The position numbers were made by a program, and so were the translations under genes. A stretch of DNA of 24,553 nt from Richelia sp. UBA3308 (GTDB lineage: Bacteria > Cyanobacteriota > Cyanobacteriia > Cyanobacteriales > Nostocaceae), in NCBI GenBank assembly GCA_002361335.1, contig DESS01000048.1, positions 13,177-37,729 on the forward strand. Reading direction: 5' to 3'. Shown in pieces: positions 7,820 to 15,612 of the stretch. Position 1 is the first letter of the stretch, and the number at the start of each line of letters is the position of its first letter. The notes under the pieces were generated by a model, which saw nothing but the letters and a program-made list of their open reading frames with translations, did not search any database and had not been told where the DNA came from.

Positions 7820-7987
7820 GATTGGCTTTTATCGGTTTGTTGAATTTTGACTGGGTAAATTGTGTTGTGCAACAACACTAGGGTAATAAAGCAGTAGGAA
7901 GGCAGTTTCGCGGTTTATTAATCTACATTGCTTTTTGCTTCCCCTACCTTCCTTGTATTACTAACTTGTGGTATAGGGATCTTGTCC

Positions 7988-8073
7988 GTAACAACTAACA
8001 ACTAACGAGTAACGAGTAACAAGTAACGAGTAAAAAGTAACAACTAACAACCAACTACTAACAAATAACAACT
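7988..8073. repeat. Tandem heptamer array 2 (GAGTAAC / CTAACAA)
   Basis: The array has degenerate units of GAGTAAC and ACAACTA, including CTAACGAGTAACGAGTAAC. It ends two bases before the complement of the cobO stop codon. The sequence and orientation match array 1 at 5654-5768. Confidence 0.82.
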
Positions 8074-8075
8074 AA

Positions 8076-9212
8076 TTAAAAATCAACTCCACGTTTAAGC
8101 TCTACTCCATGATTTGCATAATGCTTGTGACAGTATACTTCGGAATGGACGCTGGCTAATTCAAAATATGCTGGTTGATTTTGGCAACGGCCGGTGATAA
8201 TTATCTCTGTATGACGAGGTTTGCGAAGTAAGACCTCTACTATTGGCTCTACTGGAAGTAATTCTAAATCAACGGTGGGATTAAGTTCGTCGAGAATGAT
8301 TGTTTTATATAATCCCGAAGCTATAGCTGTTTTAGCTATTTCCCAACCTCTTTCGGCTTCTAGATAGTCCAATTCTTGCCGAGAGTTGCGCCATACTATG
8401 GCATCTCTACCGCAACGTTGATGGTCTACGACTTCGGGATAAGATTGCTGTAATGCTGCAATTGCGTCATCTTCGGTGTATCCACTGCCTCCTTTGAGCC
8501 ACTGCATAATTAATACACGAGTGGAACCGGGATGATTAATTCCTCTACCTATGGCTTTTAAAGCTTTACCTAAGGCACTAGTAGATTTTCCTTTTCCGGA
8601 ACCAGTATATATTTCAATACCTGTTAATCCCTGTAATTCTGCTGTGGAATGATGTTGGGGTTTCATTTCTGAATGTAAGTCGGCAATATCTAATAAAGAT
8701 GCTGGCGCTCCTCTTCCGGTAGCAATGATTTCCAAATCTTGAGGTTTGGATTTTAAGGCTTTTACAACTTGATCTACCTCTAGTAAACCCAAATCTAATA
8801 CAGGGTTGATTTCATCTAATACTACAACTGAATATAACCCCGAAGCCATAGCACCTTTGGCGACATCCCAACCTCTTGCAGCTTCCTGTTTATCGAAGGG
8901 TATTATTTCATTCTTGTCAAAAAATTCTGCTCTACCAGTACGTACTTGATCGATTAAATGGGGGAAACCGCGCTGCAAAGCTGCGATCGCACCATCTTCG
9001 TCATAATCTCTTTCTGGTCCTTTAAGAAACCGTAGTAACAAAACCCGATTGTAATTATTTGACGTATTGATACCTAAACCAATTGAACGTAAAACTACTC
9101 CTAAAGCAGCTTGAGATTTACCTTTACCCGCCCCATCATAAATGTGAATTTGACCTTTTAACCTTGTGGGGCGCAATTGTGCTGTGCGAATACCGATGCC
9201 GTTCCTTGTCAT
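8076..9212 (-). CDS. cobO: Corrinoid adenosyltransferase, tandem two-domain CobO/BtuR
   Basis: The CobO/BtuR family transfers adenosyl from ATP to reduced cobalt in corrinoids, for adenosylcobalamin synthesis or salvage in the cytoplasm. This 378-residue protein consists of two CobO domains in series. Domain 1 (about 18-185) has the P-loop GAGKGKS (27-33), VLDEINPVLDLGLL (about 131-144) and a GRGAP segment. Domain 2 (about 196-365) has the P-loop GSGKGKS (204-210), ILDELNPTVDLELL (about 307-320) and GRCQNQP. Both also keep an HSE motif. Ordinary CobO is about 200 residues, so this is a duplication-fusion with both ATP sites apparently intact. ATG at 9212. I found no cobalamin riboswitch signature upstream. 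Confidence 0.88.
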   Translation of the reverse strand: MTRNGIGIRTAQLRPTRLKGQIHIYDGAGKGKSQAALGVVLRSIGLGINTSNNYNRVLLLRFLKGPERDYDEDGAIAALQRGFPHLIDQVRTGRAEFFDKNEIIPFDKQEAARGWDVAKGAMASGLYSVVVLDEINPVLDLGLLEVDQVVKALKSKPQDLEIIATGRGAPASLLDIADLHSEMKPQHHSTAELQGLTGIEIYTGSGKGKSTSALGKALKAIGRGINHPGSTRVLIMQWLKGGSGYTEDDAIAALQQSYPEVVDHQRCGRDAIVWRNSRQELDYLEAERGWEIAKTAIASGLYKTIILDELNPTVDLELLPVEPIVEVLLRKPRHTEIIITGRCQNQPAYFELASVHSEVYCHKHYANHGVELKRGVDF

Positions 9213-9500
9213 CTTAACTAAATGTAATGTGGCAGTCTTTTATCTTACCCAACCTCATGTAACATCAGCTAGGGATATTATTTTTTATCTACAACTACAG
9301 AATAATTCTGATGGAAAATATTATTTCTATACCTTTATAATCCCATCTGTTTTTTGATTGCTTATATAGTTACTGATGAAAAATAACTGTTTATTTATAC
9401 TTGATATAGCCTAAAACTATAACTTTAAACAAGTGATATATCCTACAAGTAAGCCAAGATAGAGTATCTGTTTCTGGATAAATTTCAATAATCAGTCAGA

Positions 9501-10433
9501 CTTGAAATCAGGCTCTATCCTTTATAGAGTATAGCTCAGCTTCTGGGAACGCAAATTTCAAGCAATTAAATACCCGCTCGGAACTAGGTGTGCGAAGCGC
9601 AACTGCCTAATAATAGTAGGTTTTACCAACCGCCTATGTAACAGGTGTAAGTATTTTCTTTTTTTTTAGATATCTCTTACAAGAGTCTGTTCAATATTTG
9701 TACTGCTAGGATTTTACACACTGAAAGTAAGAGACAACGATTGTTACAACCTCTCTTCCGATATTCATACCATGGGCGAATTGAGTGTCTTACCCCTTGG
9801 GGGGAAGACCATTAAATGTAACAACCCCTAGTAGAACTAGGAATAAAAAGTAAGAAAATAAATGGAACTATTTGCTGCTTTTTATGAATGAGACTACATC
9901 CAAAAAACTATTAGGAGGTACTAAACAAGACAGCACAAGTAGCATACTTATCGTTCTCCCAATATGTAGGTCAGCAACTCAGGTCTAAAGACACGCTCGC
10001 TTTAGGCTCCCGTCCCGAAGTTCAAAGCTGACCAGATTAAGGATTCAGCTTCCGAAGTTTATGGCAAGTGCTCAAGTTCACACCAGAGAATGCTCCCGCT
10101 AGTTCTGTGCTCTGTAACAAGCGCAATTAAACAGGTGTAACGCCAGTTTTGCCAGTGTTGCCAGGAAAGTACCGACCATAAACATTATCGTTACCCTAAC
10201 GGGTCACTTCGTGAACGCGAAGCGTGTCCCCTTGGGACTCAGCTAACTTAACCATTGAGGGGATTAACCATTCACCAACTGCGGAAGCCCACGGTGGTTA
10301 AAACCACCCGTGTCGCTTCCCTCTCCGCGGCTAAGCCTCTGAGTTTCGCGCTTGGAGCGTGTTTCTTATGAAAATCTTCGAGGAATTAGGCAGTTTATAC
10401 CTAAATAAACATTTCCAAGGTTTATTTTCAGCA
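9501..10433. ncRNA. Candidate large structured non-coding RNA region (strand uncertain)
   Basis: No credible protein gene is visible, but nested complementary segments are dense. CTTGAAAT (9501-9508) pairs with ATTTCAAG (9555-9562) and encloses CTCTAT/ATAGAG (9513-9529). AACAG-g-TGTAAG (9640-9651) pairs with CTTACA...CTGTT (9676-9691). GTCTT-a-CCCC pairs with GGGGAAGAC (9787-9809). CCTAG/CTAGG closes 9827-9841. GGTCAGC (9969-9975) pairs with GCTGACC (10027-10033) and encloses CTAAAG/CTTTAG (9985-10005). A long stem spans 10283-10320: GGAAGC..CACGGTGGTT against AACCACCCGTG..GCTTCC. AAATAAAC/GTTTATTT spans 10403-10427. Parts of the segment look richer in G+C than other spacers. It does not match tmRNA, RNase P RNA, SRP RNA, tRNA or rRNA as I know them, and I see no group II domain V. 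It may be a novel RNA, a HEARO/omega-RNA-like relic or another mobile-element remnant. Confidence 0.4.
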
Positions 10434-11073
10434 AGATGTGGACAATCAGCCATATCACCAGCTTTACCCTTGAGTTGACATACTTAGAGTTGATGAAAAC
10501 CCTACTGTGCTTTCTTCAGCAATACATTGAGTGAATATAACTTCACAAATCAATTTTTAAACTTAATGCTAGTAAGTTTTCAACAGCAAAATTTCATTAA
10601 ACATACAGGTAAATAACCAACAGACTCAACGCAATTATTCCCAGTCATTCGTCAATTAAATATGAATAAATTTGGTGGGAGAAATATTACTCATAGCAGT
10701 TACTTTGTTACCGCTGTTGATTGTTTTATCTCCTTGCTTCTTTACTCTCTAAGGATTTTGCGCCTAGACAGATTTTTTTCGGTAATCATAAAGCTACGAA
10801 TGTAGTAATCCAATAGCTGCTAGAGGGAAGTAATTTAATTATTCCCAAAAAAAAATTATTATTCGCAAAAATTGCTTTGGGCCCTACAGTTAGTAGTTCG
10901 ATCATTATCTTTTACCAAAAAATAAAAATAACGAAAAGTTGGCTATATAGATAACAATTTATGGACACTCTCTACTACATCAAATATGATTTGGTAGCAG
11001 TCAATAATTAGACTTTTGCCAACTAAAATCTGTGGAGATATAAAAAGCTATGTATTTCATAAATATACTGTGT

Positions 11074-11101
11074 TGCCCCTTACTACCCCCATAAAGGGGC
11101 A
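11074..11101. other. Hairpin TGCCCCTT / AAGGGGCA
   Basis: A perfect 8-bp stem, with TGCCCCTT at 11074-11081 and AAGGGGCA at 11094-11101 around a 12-base loop. It has no T run on the plus strand. It could stabilise a long fraC leader or end a transcript arriving from either side. Confidence 0.5.
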
Positions 11102-11272
11102 CTATCCCTTACGCCCATTACATAAAATTGTGTTTTTGAAAACGATGATTATCTACTAGGGGGTATCACCCCTGATCAGGCAATGGTATTCTAATATTGT
11201 CAAAGGTATAGGATAAGTGATTCTTTATTGATTTGATTAAAACTACGCTCATGAGACAATATCGCATTAATT

Positions 11273-11314
11273 GGCTGCTCGTGCTTTCATACCAGACTGC
11301 CACGAGCGCCTTTT
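11273..11314 (+). terminator. Putative Rho-independent terminator upstream of fraC
   Basis: GGC-t-GCTCGTG (11273-11283) pairs with CACGAGC-GCC (11301-11310), giving ten pairs with one bulged T, followed directly by TTTTAT. No protein gene lies upstream on the plus strand for 2 kb. If real, this terminator would end a plus-strand non-coding transcript or attenuate a long fraC leader. Confidence 0.5.
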
Positions 11315-11622
11315 ATGTAAGGCTTCGGGTACAAACAGCTAATATATTTCGCTGTTAGTTACAATCGCCTATTTCATGATAATTATCAGTATTATTTATC
11401 GATACTGTGTTTTTCAAGTCAGCCCATAGCGGTAAAATCTCACAATTAACCTGGCATTAAATAATTCTTAAGCTTTAGTCTAGTTCTGAAGTATCGAAAC
11501 TGAAGACGAACCTGTAAAACAATGGTAAAAGACGTAAATATCGCTTAACATTATTTTCTGCTATAACCTTTACATTAAAAATCGATTGTGCCTAAATTTA
11601 CACTGAGTGTGGTAACGAGCAT

Positions 11623-12198
11623 ATGTCAGACTTTGATTTTTTCGCGTCTTTCCGAGTTTTTCCTTTTGGCGTAATTTTATTTGACTTTCTATTGTTATTA
11701 GTTGCGATTCCCATAGAAGCATACATAATCAATTGGAGATTGAAATTCGATAAAAGAACTAGTGCTTTTTATGCAATCTCTATCAACCTCTTTTCTAACG
11801 TAATCGGTTGGATAGTTTTCTTTTTAGTGGAGCCAACTCCTTTTTTTGATAACTATAAAGTACAGTTGATTAATTTTTTACTCTACAACCGCTTGGTTGA
11901 TGAAGTGTATAGTGGCATAGTTCTAGGTGCTTTTATCACTTTCTTTGGAACTTTAATGGTGAAGTTCCTATTGTTACAAGCGTTTATTTTAGCTTTAAGT
12001 GAACCCGGAAAGAAAAAACCCAGCCAAGATCCAGAAAAATCCGCTATCTTAGCGCGTAAATCTCGTCGTAGTTATAAAAAACAATTGGAAAGTACTCGTT
12101 TGTTTTCTACTACATTAATAGCTAATTCACTTAGTTATAGTGCAATTACTTTAGTAGTATTCTTCCGCTTCTTTGCTCGAGCAAATGGTTTGGCATAA
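11623..12198 (+). CDS. fraC: Filament integrity protein FraC
   Basis: FraC is an inner-membrane protein needed for filament integrity, for septal junctions and for molecular exchange between cells, known from Anabaena sp. PCC 7120. The call rests on size (191 residues), membrane pattern and the following fraD and fraE genes. Predicted membrane segments lie at about residues 15-35, 48-70, 97-125 and 160-183. A basic cytoplasmic-type loop (about 129-158, with KKKPSQDPEKS and RKSRRSYKK) lies between the third and fourth. ATG at 11623. fraD follows after 50 bases with no terminator between, so an operon is likely. The unusually long gene-free region upstream may contain its promoter and leader. 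Confidence 0.85.
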   Translation: MSDFDFFASFRVFPFGVILFDFLLLLVAIPIEAYIINWRLKFDKRTSAFYAISINLFSNVIGWIVFFLVEPTPFFDNYKVQLINFLLYNRLVDEVYSGIVLGAFITFFGTLMVKFLLLQAFILALSEPGKKKPSQDPEKSAILARKSRRSYKKQLESTRLFSTTLIANSLSYSAITLVVFFRFFARANGLA

Positions 12199-12248
12199 CT
12201 GATTAACTCAAATCTTCGGTAATAAACAGTAATTAATAGGAGAAAAAT

Positions 12249-13307
12249 ATGGGCGTAATCAAGGATACTTTCAATTTACTTGGGTTAACAGTTATATTTG
12301 ATTTTCTAAAAGACGTTATTGAACGTATTAGATATATATTGCTACCGCCAAAAGCTTTTTCTTGGCAGACGTTAATTTATCTAAGTGTATTTTCTTGGTT
12401 GATGTCATCCTTAGCCAACCCGAATAGTCCTGCTCGAGATATTATTGCCTTTTTTGGTTGGGTATTTTTAATTGCTGGGACTTCTTGGTATACCACCGAT
12501 AAGCCTCTATATATACCCGGTACTGTTATGCCTGTTGGGGCGGTAATAACAGGAGGTATAGTCAGTATTTTTGCTTTTGGACGAGAGGAAATGATTGTAG
12601 ATAGAACAATTATTTTTTGGCCGACAATATCCGCAATTATTACTGCTATTCCCGAATTTTTTGAAGGAAGTGGTACTGATGTTAAAACTCAATTACCTAA
12701 GTTAGAAGACCGTCAAAGTGGCATAGTTTTAATCGGTTGCTGTATGCTATTAAGTTGCTGGTTAAATCTCTATATAGTTACAGATGAATGGTTAAACGAG
12801 TATCCCAGTGCCCAATATCCAGTTGCCACCGATGAAAATCCTCGAACCAATGATTTACTAACTGTATTAGAGCCTGAGAATGAAATTCCTAAAAATGGAG
12901 TTTTGATTTTAAACAAAGTTCAGTCATCTGTGCTCGATCAATTAAATGGAAAATCTTGGTCTGAGGTTGAAAGGTGGTTAAAAAGTTCAAATCAGAACGC
13001 CACCGAACTTGGTAGAAAAATTATAGACATTCATTTGGCGGAGTTTGATGAAAAAGATTTTTGGAAAGTGCAAGCCCGTGTAGAGAGTATCGATCCACAA
13101 GATATTAATACTTATAGACTAGACTTATTTAGTGTTTGGGAAGGTCCGAGTAGCAAAGATGGGTATTATCTTAAAAGTTCTTGTCAAATTCAACCTATAG
13201 CTGAGTCTGTTGACGCTGTCGGCGCTCAACCTCAAAGAATAACTGTTGCTGAAATAGAGTGTGCCCCCAAAATTTCCTATATCCGTGAAAAATTTACTCA
13301 AAAGTAA
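12249..13307 (+). CDS. fraD: Septal junction protein FraD
   Basis: FraD is part of the septal junction in filamentous cyanobacteria, where cryo-tomography work placed it in the plug module. The 352-residue protein fits the known plan. Five hydrophobic segments lie in the first half (about 40-56, 62-80, 86-110, 115-137, 156-180), followed by a soluble C-terminal domain of about 170 residues, probably periplasmic. That domain has no recognisable enzymatic motif, though it keeps paired Cys residues near its end (SSCQI and IECAP). A good ribosome binding site, AGGAG, lies 7 bases before the ATG at 12249. fraE follows after 64 bases that contain a small TTGACAATTGACA repeat. Confidence 0.88.
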   Translation: MGVIKDTFNLLGLTVIFDFLKDVIERIRYILLPPKAFSWQTLIYLSVFSWLMSSLANPNSPARDIIAFFGWVFLIAGTSWYTTDKPLYIPGTVMPVGAVITGGIVSIFAFGREEMIVDRTIIFWPTISAIITAIPEFFEGSGTDVKTQLPKLEDRQSGIVLIGCCMLLSCWLNLYIVTDEWLNEYPSAQYPVATDENPRTNDLLTVLEPENEIPKNGVLILNKVQSSVLDQLNGKSWSEVERWLKSSNQNATELGRKIIDIHLAEFDEKDFWKVQARVESIDPQDINTYRLDLFSVWEGPSSKDGYYLKSSCQIQPIAESVDAVGAQPQRITVAEIECAPKISYIREKFTQK

Positions 13308-13371
13308 ATTGACAATTGACAATCCATGGCTGATAACTGATAAGTGAAAATCACATGCAGCTTAAATCATC

Positions 13372-14151
13372 ATGAATGTCAATCGATTATTTGCGATCGC
13401 CAATAATACTTTTCTCGAAGTTATACGCGATCGCATTTTGTATATTATCGGTTTCTACGCAATAATACTAACGTTAATCATAAATTTACTACCCCAATTA
13501 GCAGCATCTACGGAAGATAAAATGTTTTTAGACTTTGGTTTAGCGGTGATGAATATCCTAAGTCTAATTGTTGCAGTATTCCTAGGTACGGGACTAATTA
13601 ATAAAGAAGTGGAGAAACGCACTATTTTAATGTTAATTGCTAAACCGGTAAGTCGAAATGAATTTATTGTTGGTAAGTATTTAGGTTTATCGGCTGTTAT
13701 TACCTTATGTGTTGCTGCAATGAGTGCTATTTATCTTACATTTTTACAAGTTAATAACATCACTTATTCAGCGACAAGTATTATAATCAATGGTATTTTT
13801 CTAATCTTGCAGTTATCCCTTGTTGCCGCTATAGCTATTACCATGAGTTTATTTACAGGTTCGATATTAGCAACAGCGTTGACATTTGCAGTATATTTAA
13901 TGGGAAATATTACCCAAGAATTGCTTCAACTAGCTCGGATTAGCGACAATCTGGAACTTAAAAGGATAACTCAAGGTTTATATTTACTTTTACCGGATTT
14001 ATCCCGTTTAAATTTAAAAAATGAAGTTGTTTATGGTTTATCAGCATTACCCGATGCAGCAACATTGTTTATCAATGCTGGCTACAGTTTACTTTACAGT
14101 GTGATGCTTTTAGCTTTAGCTGTGCTAGTTTTTTATTTCAGGGAATTTTAA
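13372..14151 (+). CDS. fraE: ABC-2 type permease FraE
   Basis: FraE is the third gene of the cluster, a 259-residue ABC-2-family membrane protein that in Anabaena is needed for heterocyst maturation and neck formation. About six membrane segments are visible (near 22-42, 55-77, 105-125, 135-160, 160-180 and 235-256). The conserved cytoplasmic stretch NKEVEKRTILMLIAKPVSR is typical of such permeases in heterotypic ABC exporters. No ATPase gene is adjacent, so the partner must be encoded elsewhere. ATG at 13372, with a HIP1 site a few codons in. A tandem GAGTAAT array starts directly after the stop, and a strong palindromic terminator lies at 14289-14309. Confidence 0.87.
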   Translation: MNVNRLFAIANNTFLEVIRDRILYIIGFYAIILTLIINLLPQLAASTEDKMFLDFGLAVMNILSLIVAVFLGTGLINKEVEKRTILMLIAKPVSRNEFIVGKYLGLSAVITLCVAAMSAIYLTFLQVNNITYSATSIIINGIFLILQLSLVAAIAITMSLFTGSILATALTFAVYLMGNITQELLQLARISDNLELKRITQGLYLLLPDLSRLNLKNEVVYGLSALPDAATLFINAGYSLLYSVMLLALAVLVFYFREF

Positions 14152-14220
14152 TATTAATAAGTAATGGGTAATAAGTAATAAGTAATGAGTAATGAGTAAT
14201 GAGTAATAAGTAATGAGTAT
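14152..14220. repeat. Tandem heptamer array 3 (GAGTAAT / AAGTAAT)
   Basis: About eight units of (A/G)AGTAAT, following the fraE stop codon with no spacer. The plus-strand orientation is the same as in arrays 1 and 2, although those follow minus-strand genes. Confidence 0.88.
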
Positions 14221-14288
14221 GGATTAGTAGTAGATAATAACCGGCCAATAGGTTTATATAGTAAGTATTTAGCCCGACTTGATATAAC

Positions 14289-14309
14289 CCGGTTTTTTGA
14301 AAAAACCGG
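14289..14309. terminator. Bidirectional terminator between fraE and the pentapeptide gene
   Basis: CCGGTTTTTT and AAAAAACCGG form a perfect inverted repeat around a single G. T-rich tracts result on both strands. It lies between two convergent genes, fraE (+) and the pentapeptide-repeat gene (-), where a shared terminator is expected. Confidence 0.75.
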
Positions 14310-14361
14310 ATCTGTGGTTTAGCTTATCTTATCGGCACGGTGAACTCTTAATTATTTTATA

Positions 14362-15018
14362 TTAACTAAAACAAAAAATTTGAACTCGTTTAATTCTACC
14401 ATCAGGCATAATTGCTTGGTCTAAGTTAGCGTTTCTGAGATTTGTTTGTTGCAAATTTGCTTCCTTCAAGTTTGCTTGGGTTAAATTCGCCCAAGCTAAA
14501 TTGGCATTTGTTAAATCGGCTTGATTTAAGTTCGCTTCTAGTAAATTAGCGCCACATAATTTTGCTTGTTGAAGATTAGCTTGAAATAAATTTGCTTCTA
14601 TTAACGATGCTTCCACTAATTGGGCTTGATTTAAGTTTGCTTTTTGCAAATTCGTATCGCACAATGAAGCTGACATTAAATTACTACGACAAAGATTTAC
14701 TCCTGATAATTTTGCACCACATAAAGAAGCTTGTCTTAAATCGGCATCAGTTAAATTTGCTTCACGAAAAGATGCTTCATCCATACAAGCTTCTCGCAAA
14801 ATAGCTTTACTTAAATTTGCCTTATCTAATTTTACTTTTTGCAGAATTGCTCCGGTTAAGTTCGCATAACGTAAATCTGCTCCAGTAAAATTTACTCCAC
14901 TCAAATCAATTGCACTGAAATTCATTCCCCTTAAATCGTATCCGCTAAAGTCTCTTTCTCCCAAACTATGAATAATTTGACTTAATACTAATTCTTGCTT
15001 GTCAGCACGATCGTGCAT
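14362..15018 (-). CDS. Pentapeptide repeat protein
   Basis: Almost the whole 218-residue protein, from about residue 20 to 205, consists of A(N/D)LxX pentapeptides such as ADLRYANLTGA and ANLQQAKLCGANL. Such repeats fold as a right-handed quadrilateral beta-helix of about nine coils. A short N-terminal stretch (HDRADKQELVLSQIIHSLG) precedes the repeats, and the end, RIKRVQIFCFS, is not repetitive. No membrane segment or extra domain is seen, so it is probably cytoplasmic. Proteins of this class are numerous in cyanobacteria and mostly of unknown role; gyrase protection is known for a few. A GAGG motif precedes the ATG at 15018. Confidence 0.92.
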   Translation of the reverse strand: MHDRADKQELVLSQIIHSLGERDFSGYDLRGMNFSAIDLSGVNFTGADLRYANLTGAILQKVKLDKANLSKAILREACMDEASFREANLTDADLRQASLCGAKLSGVNLCRSNLMSASLCDTNLQKANLNQAQLVEASLIEANLFQANLQQAKLCGANLLEANLNQADLTNANLAWANLTQANLKEANLQQTNLRNANLDQAIMPDGRIKRVQIFCFS

Positions 15019-15612
15019 ATTATTATCCTCTGAGTGTAAAATTCCTCAAATCGCCATCCTGACATTTACTGTATTTCGAGGTTACACCCTAAAAGCAAAT
15101 GATTTTAACAATCAATTTTAAATTTTTTGCAAAATATTCATAAAAGAATCCATGAGTACTTTAAATACCCACTTTACAGTAAAAATAATTGTCAAGGCAT
15201 GATGATAAAATAATCAAAACCTGATAAATAAACCGATAGTAAATATGAAAAGTCACAAAATTATGACTTTGCGTCGTTTAAATTTTAACTTATTTTATTG
15301 CTTATTACACTGTCAATTTCAGTTGAAAACTAAACAGTCAAAAAGAGATTGATACTCCAATCTAAATTTACGGAAATCATAATTCAAATTTAATATTTTA
15401 TTAACCAAGGTGTTATAAATAATTTGTATGATAGTTATTTTTTTAGTTTTACAGATGGGTTTTACCCATGGGGAGTATCAATGTCTACTAGTAGTGCAAA
15501 GCATTAATTATGATGGGTTTATTTTTACTCAAAATTCTTTTCTCCCTCCGCTCCCCCTGCTCCCCCCGCTTCCCCCGCTTGCCCTAACCCGTCAATTTTA
15601 ATGAAAAAGAGT
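15019..15612. other. Gene-free AT-rich spacer
   Basis: The 594 bases between the pentapeptide gene and the sugar permease hold no credible reading frame. The only striking feature is a C-rich run of CTCCCCCTGC / CTTCCCCCGC units at 15543-15586, close to the 3' end of the permease gene. It is a simple repeat of the type seen near pstS and purN. No second permease or solute-binding gene is present. Confidence 0.6.

Larger units (their letters stand above)
10434..11622. other. Gene-free leader region upstream of fraC
   Basis: This 1.2 kb stretch is AT-rich, and only short frames without ribosome binding sites are seen, the longest about 47 codons at 10662-10805. Two clear hairpins are present, at 11074-11101 and 11273-11310 (listed separately). 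No perfect NtcA-type GTA-N8-TAC site was found. The fraC promoter presumably lies between the last hairpin and 11622 but cannot be pinned down. Confidence 0.5.

Noticed and set aside
9892..9999. Short plus-strand frame (MNETTSKKLLGG..., about 34 codons) within the structured region
   Set aside because: No ribosome binding site at the ATG, no known motif, and it runs through the stems of the putative RNA.
9590..10400. Group II intron, suggested by GTGTGCG near 9590
   Set aside because: No domain V-like 34-base hairpin with the AGC triad and no reverse transcriptase frame was seen on either strand.
9213..10433. Cobalamin riboswitch for cobO on the minus strand
   Set aside because: None of the conserved B12-box segments could be found upstream of the cobO start.
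9501..10433. tmRNA, RNase P RNA or SRP RNA
   Set aside because: Conserved segments such as the tmRNA tRNA-like ends, GAGGAAAGTCC of RNase P and GGAAGCAGC of SRP RNA are absent.
10369..10479. 36-codon plus-strand frame starting MKIFEELGSLYLNKHF
   Set aside because: No ribosome binding site and no recognisable family; it overlaps a hairpin. Likely chance.
10680..10720. NtcA-like site around GTTACTTTGTTAC
   Set aside because: The spacing is not GTA-N8-TAC and the half sites are direct, not inverted, repeats.
10662..10805. 47-residue plus-strand frame with a hydrophobic middle
   Set aside because: No Shine-Dalgarno sequence and AT-rich chance-like composition; conservation would be needed to support it.
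5592..14220. CRISPR array from the heptamer repeats
   Set aside because: The units are seven bases, contiguous and without spacers; no cas gene is present.
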